From: Lutispora thermophila DSM 19022
GTDB taxonomy: Bacteria > Bacillota > Clostridia > Lutisporales > Lutisporaceae
DNA: 64,000 nt
Assembly: GCF_900142105.1 (NCBI RefSeq)
Contig: NZ_FQZS01000006.1
Location: forward strand, 124,001 to 188,000
Direction of reading: 5' to 3'
In this document: positions 58,356 through 64,000 of the stretch, in pieces
How positions within the stretch are numbered: the first letter of the stretch is position 1
How the letters are laid out: each line of letters starts with the position of its first letter
Made by a program: the position numbers and the translations under genes
Notes under the pieces: model-generated
Databases searched by the model: none
What the model was told of the DNA's origin: nothing
Seen by the model: only the letters and a program-made list of their open reading frames with translations

Positions 58356-58386
58356 TTGACATTAACGCAGCGTAAAGGTGTATGCT
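58356..58386 (+). promoter_or_regulatory. MerR-type promoter with 19-base spacer
   Basis: TTGACA (58356-58361), 19 bases, TATGCT (58381-58386). The long spacer contains the near-palindrome TTAACGC-A-GCGTAAA. This is the classical target of MerR activators, so the gene behind it is probably autoregulated. Confidence 0.8.
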
Positions 58387-58408
58387 CTTATTGAAAGGAG
58401 GTAACAAC

Positions 58409-59173
58409 ATGGAATATACGGTGCAAAAACTGGCGAAGTTGGCAGGTGTTAGCAGCAGAACCTTAAGATACTATGATGAAATAGGGATCCTAAAGCCGGC
58501 AAGGATCAATTCATCAGGATATCGTATATATGGTCAGAAAGAAGTTGACAGGTTTCAGCAAATTATGTTCTACAGAGAAATGGACATGAGCTTGGAAGAC
58601 ATAAAAAGAATACTCGACTCGCCTGCTTTTAACGAAGCTGATGCACTGAGAGACCATAGGATAAAGCTCCTTGAAAAAAGACAGCAAATAGATAAGCTCA
58701 TTGAAAATGTAGAAAAAACCATTGCCTTTTTGGAAGGGAGGATTAATATGAGTGATAAAGAGAAATTTGAGGGTTTTAAGAAAAAGAAGATAGAAGATAA
58801 CGAGAAAAAATATGGCAAAGAAGCCAGAGAAAAGTATGGAAATGAAGCAGTAGATGAATCAAATAAAAAGTTCATGAACATGACACAGGAAGATTATGAG
58901 AAAACTGTGAAATTGGAGAAGGAAGTCAAGGATGTACTGGCTGAAGCCTTTAAAACCGGTGATCCGGCTGGAGAATTGGCACAGAGAGCCGCTGAACTTC
59001 ATAAACAGTGGTTAACTATGTATTGGCATGAGTACAGCAAGGAAGCTCATGCTGGAGTAGCACAGATGTATGTGTGCGATGAAAGGTTCAGAGCTTATTA
59101 TGATTATATGCAACCAGGAACAGCTGAATTTTTGAGGGACGCCATACTCATATATACTGGCATAAATAAATAA
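58409..59173 (+). CDS. MerR family regulator with TipAS drug-binding domain
   Basis: A 254-residue activator. The N-terminal winged helix-turn-helix has LAGVSSRTLRYYDEIGIL, followed by the dimer helix (about 78-115) and a TipAS-type domain (about 135-254) rich in aromatic residues such as YWHEYSKEAH. TipA-like proteins bind thiopeptides and other drugs and switch on their own gene. AAAGGAGG precedes ATG 58409; the upstream in-frame ATG at 58382 lies in the -10 box. Confidence 0.92.
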   Translation: MEYTVQKLAKLAGVSSRTLRYYDEIGILKPARINSSGYRIYGQKEVDRFQQIMFYREMDMSLEDIKRILDSPAFNEADALRDHRIKLLEKRQQIDKLIENVEKTIAFLEGRINMSDKEKFEGFKKKKIEDNEKKYGKEAREKYGNEAVDESNKKFMNMTQEDYEKTVKLEKEVKDVLAEAFKTGDPAGELAQRAAELHKQWLTMYWHEYSKEAHAGVAQMYVCDERFRAYYDYMQPGTAEFLRDAILIYTGINK

Positions 59174-59190
59174 TATACAGAAGATGTTAA

Positions 59191-59227
59191 AAGCAGCCAA
59201 TTTTTTGATTTTAAGCATTGGCTGCTT
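59191..59227. terminator. Bidirectional terminator
   Basis: AAGCAGCCAAT / ATTGGCTGCTT, 11 perfect pairs with a 15-base loop, between convergent genes. The T run is better on the minus strand. Confidence 0.82.
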
Positions 59228-59232
59228 CAATA

Positions 59233-59802
59233 TTACTTAGCCATTCCCTTAGTACCTGTGATTTTGCTGTTCTCATCCATGCTGAATGTAGATTGAGCAT
59301 CTTCATTTGTAAAATAAACATTGCCTTCAACGGTAGCGTCTACCAGCTTGAAGTTTTTTGCAGATACATAAAGATCGCCTTTGAATGTTCCATGCTGAAT
59401 GCTTGCTTCCGGACTGTTTATAGTCAACTTTGGTGCAGTCAGGGTATATCTGGCTGTTATATTTCTATTTGAATCCTGAGCATATAGGGCTATTTTTCTT
59501 TGTATAATATCTTTGCCTGCATCATCTTTTTTTCCGTTTTTAAACTCTCCATCCAAAACCAATTCTTTGTTTGTGGAGATATCCTTTGTTACAGCTATTA
59601 TCCAAGTACCTGTATTGCTAATAGCCTTTTCAAAGTCCTCCGCATTGTCTACAATTGATGCGGTTGTAACTGCATCCGGGGTTTCATTTGATGGATTTGG
59701 TTGTTGGGTTGGAGCAGGTTCTGGAGTTGTTTGATTGTTTGTACACCCTACAATCAATGAAAGTGAAAATATCAGTATCAAAAACAATGCTTTTAATTTC
59801 AC
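59233..59802 (-). CDS. Lipoprotein with beta-helix-like repeats
   Basis: A 189-residue surface lipoprotein. The lipobox SLIVGC ends a standard signal peptide. A Pro/Thr/Gln-rich linker (about 24-45) and a domain of short beta-strand repeats (TLTAPKLTINSP, GTFKGDLYV, ATVEGNVYF) follow, of the kind seen in polymer-forming or right-handed beta-helix proteins. The function is unknown. The start is GTG at 59802, with AAGGAGG upstream on the minus strand. Confidence 0.75.
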   Translation of the reverse strand: MKLKALFLILIFSLSLIVGCTNNQTTPEPAPTQQPNPSNETPDAVTTASIVDNAEDFEKAISNTGTWIIAVTKDISTNKELVLDGEFKNGKKDDAGKDIIQRKIALYAQDSNRNITARYTLTAPKLTINSPEASIQHGTFKGDLYVSAKNFKLVDATVEGNVYFTNEDAQSTFSMDENSKITGTKGMAK

Positions 59803-59988
59803 TGGTAATCCTCCTTTAATTTAGCATGAAATTATGCAAAAAAGTAATGAATATCACTTTAATTTAGTATAACCATATGAATAAAAATCAATGTAAAGTG
59901 TATGTATGATATTCTTTTTTGACTTAATAAAATTTTTGTAGTAAATTTATTATGTAACTTTTTACAAATATTATGATAGGAGTGGAAT

Positions 59989-60921
59989 ATGAAGGATTCA
60001 TATATTTGTGTAGTTGGTGGAGCTAATATTGATATACAAGGTTTTCCTTATGGCAAATTGGTATTACATGATTCCAATCCAGGACAAATAAAAATTTCCT
60101 TGGGAGGTGTAGGCAGAAATATTGCAGAAAACCTAACAAAGCTTGGAGCTAAAACAAAGCTGATAAGTGTTGTTGGGACGGATCCTTATGGTTTGAAGAT
60201 TCTTGAAGAAGCAGAGTCAATAGGTCTTGATATGAAGGATTCCTTAGTTCTCAAAGATGAAGCAACATCAATATACTTATCTATGTTAGATGAATCTGGA
60301 GATATGGTTGCTGCTATATCCTATATGGATATAAATGAAAAGTTGACAGTGGATTTCATAAAAGAAAAAATGAATGTTATTGAGAAATCTAAATTATGCA
60401 TAATTGATACCAATATTCCAAGAGAAGTAATAGAATACATCTTAATGAGCAATAATGACATTGACTTCTTCCTTGATACGGTATCAACTGCTAAGGCAAA
60501 AAAGGTAAAGGATCTGATTGGATACTTTCATACCATCAAGCCCAACAAGATCGAGGCAGAACTTTTGACGGGAATTGCTATAAAAAATGAAGATGATCTG
60601 AAGATAGCTTCCGAGTACTTCTTGCAAAAAGGGGTCAAAAGAGTATTTATCAGTTTGGGCGAAGATGGGGTATTTTATAATGATGGTCATATTATGAATC
60701 ATGTAAGAACACCAAAAGTAAAAGTTGTAAATGCTACCGGAGCAGGAGATGCTTTCATGGCTGCTCTTTCTTATGGACACTTTTATGGTATGAGTATTGA
60801 TGAAATGGCAAAAATGGCGATGGCTGCTTCAATTATTGCCATTTCCCATGAAAACACAATTAACCCTTACATGTCAATTGAAAATATAAAATCAAAGATG
60901 AAGGAGATTGAGTTATGTTAG
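59989..60921 (+). CDS. psuK: Pseudouridine kinase (PfkB family)
   Basis: A 310-residue ribokinase-family enzyme with the early GGANIDI and GGVGRNIAENL substrate motifs and the ATP/anion-hole NATGAGDAF near the C-terminus. PfkB kinases are broad, but the directly overlapping psuG makes pseudouridine the likely substrate: kinase gives pseudouridine 5'-phosphate, glycosidase splits it. GATAGGAG precedes the ATG. No transporter for pseudouridine lies nearby. Confidence 0.88.
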   Translation: MKDSYICVVGGANIDIQGFPYGKLVLHDSNPGQIKISLGGVGRNIAENLTKLGAKTKLISVVGTDPYGLKILEEAESIGLDMKDSLVLKDEATSIYLSMLDESGDMVAAISYMDINEKLTVDFIKEKMNVIEKSKLCIIDTNIPREVIEYILMSNNDIDFFLDTVSTAKAKKVKDLIGYFHTIKPNKIEAELLTGIAIKNEDDLKIASEYFLQKGVKRVFISLGEDGVFYNDGHIMNHVRTPKVKVVNATGAGDAFMAALSYGHFYGMSIDEMAKMAMAASIIAISHENTINPYMSIENIKSKMKEIELC

Positions 60922-61835
60922 AAAAATATTTAGATATAAAACTTGAAGTTGCAGATGCTCTAAAGACAGGTAAACCTGTTGTTGCATTAGAATCTACTAT
61001 CATATCCCATGGAATGCCTTATCCAAAAAATGTTGAAACTGCATTGAATGTTGAAAGAATAGTAAGAGAGAATGGTGCTGTACCTGCTACAATAGCAATT
61101 CTCGAAGGCAAGCTTAAAGTAGGATTGTCTGAAAATGAAATCGAATACTTAGGTAAAGCACATAATGTTGTGAAAACTTCCAGAAGAGACATACCATTTA
61201 TTGTGGCAAATAAGATGGATGGAGCTACAACAGTGGCGTCTACTATGATTATTGCTGCTTTGGCAGGAATTAAAGTTTTTGCTACCGGTGGCATAGGAGG
61301 GGTACATAGAGGGGCCCAGGAAACCTTTGATATATCAGCAGATTTGCAGGAATTGGCTCATACAAATGTTGCAGTAGTTTGTGCAGGTGCCAAATCAATA
61401 CTTGATATAGGGTTGACTCTTGAATACTTGGAAACCTTTGGCGTGCCTGTAGTAGGATTTGGTACAGACGAATTCCCTGCCTTTTATACAAGGAGGAGCG
61501 GTTATAAAGTCGATTATAGAGTTGATAATGCTAAAGATCTTGCAGCAGCGTTGAAAACCAAATGGGATTTAGGATTAAATGGCGGTGTTGTTGTGGGCAA
61601 TCCTATTCCGGAAGAACATGAAATGGATTATGATACTATAACAAATGCTATAGAGAAAGCCATAAAGGAAGCACATGAGAAAGGAATACACGGCAAAGAA
61701 TCAACACCATTTCTTTTAGCAAAGGTCAAGGATTTGACAGGAGGAGACAGTCTGGAATCCAATATTGCGTTAGTATACAATAATGCCAAAGTTGGAGCCC
61801 AATTGGCTGTAGAACTTGCAAAGTTATATAGATAG
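60915..61835 (+). CDS. psuG: Pseudouridine-5'-phosphate glycosidase
   Basis: A 306-residue enzyme that splits pseudouridine 5'-phosphate into uracil and ribose 5-phosphate. Family blocks: VALESTIISHGMPYP, ATIAILEGKL, TSRRD, and GGIGGVHRGAQETFD. The catalytic Lys and Mn-binding Asp regions look intact. The ATG overlaps the psuK stop by 7 bases. The uracil formed links to the pyrimidine-controlled permease at 45840 only metabolically. Confidence 0.96.
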   Translation: MLEKYLDIKLEVADALKTGKPVVALESTIISHGMPYPKNVETALNVERIVRENGAVPATIAILEGKLKVGLSENEIEYLGKAHNVVKTSRRDIPFIVANKMDGATTVASTMIIAALAGIKVFATGGIGGVHRGAQETFDISADLQELAHTNVAVVCAGAKSILDIGLTLEYLETFGVPVVGFGTDEFPAFYTRRSGYKVDYRVDNAKDLAAALKTKWDLGLNGGVVVGNPIPEEHEMDYDTITNAIEKAIKEAHEKGIHGKESTPFLLAKVKDLTGGDSLESNIALVYNNAKVGAQLAVELAKLYR

Positions 61836-61838
61836 TAG

Positions 61839-61875
61839 AGAAGGCTTCGGATTATGCTCCGAAGCTTCTAGTTTT
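61839..61875 (+). terminator. Terminator of psuK-psuG
   Basis: AGAAGGCTTCGGA pairs with TCCGAAGCTTCT, 12 pairs with one bulged G, followed by AGTTTT. Repeat copy D begins here. Confidence 0.88.
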
Positions 61876-61963
61876 ATAAGCCATAGGAAAATGTAATTCC
61901 ACCTTAATATATACTTTCCGTAATGGGTTTCAATAAACGATTCCAAAGGATACCTTTTTTTTA
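61872..61963 (+). repeat. Dispersed structured repeat, copy D (degraded 3' half)
   Basis: CCAT (61881-61884) pairs with ATGG (61923-61926), and GGAAA (61886-61890) with TTTCC (61915-61919). The first half is close to copy B. The second hairpin is shortened to GATTCCAAAGGATACC and a run of eight T. Confidence 0.7.
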
Positions 61964-62135
61964 TTAATGACAATTAAAATATCATATGAGAAGGCAATAA
62001 AAACAGGATTATCAATAGTATGCACAAAAATGATATAATATGGTAAAATACAGTTAAACTTTGAAAAAATTATCAATACTGAGAAAAGGAGTTGAAGAGC
62101 AGGGGATTGCATATTCAGTGAAACCTGCGAGCCAT

Positions 62136-63224
62136 ATGAAAATAGGATTGGTAGGACTACCTTCTGTAGGTAAAACTAGCTTATTTAATCTTTTAACAGG
62201 AGCAGATGAGGAGGTTGCCGGTTTTACAACGGGAAAGGTAGAGGCAAATATTGGTATTACCAAAATACCCGATGAGAGAATTGATTTTTTAGCCAGCATG
62301 TATGAACCTAAAAAAACTACATATGCAACTATTGAAGTTGTAGATGTTCCGGGTTTAGTTAGCGGATCTAGCACTGGAAAAGGAGTGGGCAATCAATTCC
62401 TTGATAATGTGAGAAAAACAGATGCTTTAATACATATTGTGAGAGCTTTTGAATCTGATGATGTTGTGCATGTAGAAGGTAACATAGATCCAATGAGGGA
62501 TATAGATACAATAAACATGGAGCTGCTCTTTGCCGATTTAGGAATAATAGATAATAGGATAGAGAGAATTGAGGCATCAAAAAAAGTTACAAAGGAAAAC
62601 TTGGCGGAGCTGGAAGTGTTGAAGAAATGCAAAGAAGGTTTGGAAAAGGGACTTCTTATACATAATTTAAAACTCAATGAAGATGAAAAGGAGCATTTGA
62701 AGACCTTTAGTTTCCTATCTGAAAAGCCAATGATATTGGTGGTTAATTTGGATGAAGAGCAATTTAAATCAAAAGACTACCCATCAAGAGAGGATCTTTT
62801 GGAGTATTCTAGAAATACCAATACACCCTTCATTGAATTATGTATAAAGTCTGAGTTGGAAATAGCAAAGTTAGATTCGGAAGACAGAGAAATGTTTTTA
62901 GAGGATCTAGGGATTGAAGAATCCGGGATGGACAAACTCTCCAGAACTGCTTATGATTACCTTGGGTTCATATCCTTTCTTACTGCCGGCCATGATGAAG
63001 TTAGAGCATGGACTATACAGAAGGGTACTGTTGCAAAAAAAGCCGCAGGGAAAATACACTCAGATATCGAAAAGGGTTTTATAAGAGCGGAGGTATATAA
63101 GTTTAAAGACCTTAAGGAGCTTGGCTCTATACAAAAAGTAAAGGAAAAAGGCTTGTTCACATTAGAGGGAAAAGATTATATAGTAGAAGATGGAGACATC
63201 ATAAATTTGAGATTTAATGTATAA
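62136..63224 (+). CDS. ychF: YchF-type redox-regulated ATPase/GTPase
   Basis: A 362-residue Obg-family P-loop protein with GLPSVGKTSLFN (G1), DVPGLVSG (G3) and NLDE in place of NKxD, the feature that favours ATP in YchF, plus a coiled-coil insertion and a C-terminal TGS/DUF933 domain. It binds ribosomes and responds to oxidative stress in other bacteria. ATG 62136 starts the protein where the family does (MKIGLVG) but has no good RBS. A TTG at 62061 or GTG at 62118 could add up to 25 residues. The downstream prenyltransferase starts 14 bases after its stop. Confidence 0.88.
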   Translation: MKIGLVGLPSVGKTSLFNLLTGADEEVAGFTTGKVEANIGITKIPDERIDFLASMYEPKKTTYATIEVVDVPGLVSGSSTGKGVGNQFLDNVRKTDALIHIVRAFESDDVVHVEGNIDPMRDIDTINMELLFADLGIIDNRIERIEASKKVTKENLAELEVLKKCKEGLEKGLLIHNLKLNEDEKEHLKTFSFLSEKPMILVVNLDEEQFKSKDYPSREDLLEYSRNTNTPFIELCIKSELEIAKLDSEDREMFLEDLGIEESGMDKLSRTAYDYLGFISFLTAGHDEVRAWTIQKGTVAKKAAGKIHSDIEKGFIRAEVYKFKDLKELGSIQKVKEKGLFTLEGKDYIVEDGDIINLRFNV

Positions 63225-63238
63225 AAGAGAGGGTACGA

Positions 63239-64000
63239 ATGAAGATAAGGAGTTTCTTGAAACTGGTTGAAATACAGACAAAAGTGGCTAGTGTTATACC
63301 ATTTTTCATAGGAACATTTTATACCATTTATCGTTACAAAACCTTTAATGTGAATAATTTTGCCATGATGTTGGTATCCTTACTATGTATAGATATGGCT
63401 ACAACAGCAATCAACAATTATCAAGACTACAGGAAGGCAGTTAAAAAATATGGGTACGGATATGAAAGCCATAATGCCATTGTAAGGGATAAACTAAGCG
63501 AAAGAAGTGTCCGCACAACAATATTTGCTCTCCTTGCTTTGGCGACAGCATTTGGGTTGCTGTTATTTTTAAACTCAAATGCTATTGTACTTCTTATAGG
63601 AGTACTATCATTTTTTATAGGTATAACATATTCTTATGGACCTGTTCCTATTTCTCGAACCCCCTTTGGGGAAGTGTTTTCAGGGTTTACTATGGGTTTT
63701 TTCATCACTTTTTTGGCTGTTTATATACATATATTTGATAGTGATATAGTTACACTGGCTTTGAAAGAAAACATGTTAAGCATACAGATTAACTTGCTGG
63801 AACTTGTTTATATTGCTTTGGTTGCTGTACCTGCTATTATAGGAATAGCTGATATCATGCTTGCTAATAATATTTGTGACATTGAGGATGATATAGAAAA
63901 CAACAGATATACATTACCAATATACATAGGTAAGGATAAGGCTCTGATGATCTTTAAAATATCTTATTATATCATCTATATGGTGCTTATTCTATTGATA
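63239..64000 (+). CDS. UbiA family prenyltransferase (MenA-like), partial
   Basis: The first 254 residues of a membrane prenyltransferase; the gene runs off the window. Seven or eight membrane helices are visible. The two Asp-rich sites appear as NNYQDYRKA (about residue 61) and NICDIEDDIENNR (about 213), where Mg and prenyl diphosphate bind; the first is a variant of NxxxDxxxD. Relatives include 1,4-dihydroxy-2-naphthoate prenyltransferase, but no other menaquinone gene is seen. GAGAGGG lies ahead of the ATG. Confidence 0.82.
   Translation, partial: MKIRSFLKLVEIQTKVASVIPFFIGTFYTIYRYKTFNVNNFAMMLVSLLCIDMATTAINNYQDYRKAVKKYGYGYESHNAIVRDKLSERSVRTTIFALLALATAFGLLLFLNSNAIVLLIGVLSFFIGITYSYGPVPISRTPFGEVFSGFTMGFFITFLAVYIHIFDSDIVTLALKENMLSIQINLLELVYIALVAVPAIIGIADIMLANNICDIEDDIENNRYTLPIYIGKDKALMIFKISYYIIYMVLILLI

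Overview
The window is AT-rich DNA from a motile, spore-forming, strictly anaerobic member of the Clostridia. Evidence: Shine-Dalgarno sites of the GGAGG type on nearly every gene, a one-chain pyruvate:ferredoxin oxidoreductase, radical-SAM enzymes, flavodoxin-ferredoxin (EFR1) proteins, CotH and a small spore-surface protein, a full chemotaxis operon and an agr-type peptide signalling locus. I cannot fix the genus. I found no rRNA, tRNA, CRISPR array or intact insertion sequence.

Layout. 1-2614: end of an ECF vitamin transporter operon (T, fused A-A', S). 2931-3674: short-chain dehydrogenase. 4085-6001: membrane diguanylate cyclase. 6324-13172: chemotaxis operon cheY-cheA-cheW-mcp-cheR-cheB. 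13304-18704: VTC-domain protein, DUF4956 membrane protein, CotH kinase and a two-component pair. 19070-24539: two more receptors and a second cheW, around a 1-kb gene-poor stretch. 24844-26809: EFR1 protein and alpha/beta hydrolase. 27000-29857: Fur-box-controlled feoA-feoB plus a Cys-rich partner. 30168-32159: GrpB, radical SAM, frameshifted CWC protein. 32242-35753: DUF3298 protein, and a TetM-like GTPase fused to a Rae1-like nuclease. 36157-38552: DUF819 permease and dipeptide epimerase. 38766-40651: ferredoxin-type aldo/keto reductase and a second EFR1 protein. 41253-45753: HD-GYP phosphodiesterase, truncated UvrC-like protein, TetR and radical SAM pair. 45840-51204: uracil permease with a PyrR-type leader, spore-surface protein, PFOR. 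51537-53628: agrD-agrC-agrB without agrA. 54054-56733: coiled-coil protein with FtsE/FtsX-like partners. 56886-64000: M1 peptidase, MerR/TipAS regulator, lipoprotein, psuK-psuG, ychF and a partial UbiA prenyltransferase.

The signalling genes fit together. Two CheW-receptor pairs carry the same C-terminal EFGKY tail and probably feed one CheA. A cyclase and an HD-GYP enzyme can make and destroy c-di-GMP.

The most unusual items are: a family of five intergenic structured repeats with apparent compensatory base changes; the TetM-Rae1 fusion; an AgrD whose predicted ring position holds Thr rather than Cys; a CWC gene broken exactly at A_AAA_AAA; a helically phased GACAA array at a consensus promoter; and an FtsEX-like module with an altered ABC signature and a hydrolase-less coiled-coil partner. 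All calls come from reading the sequence; no database search was run.
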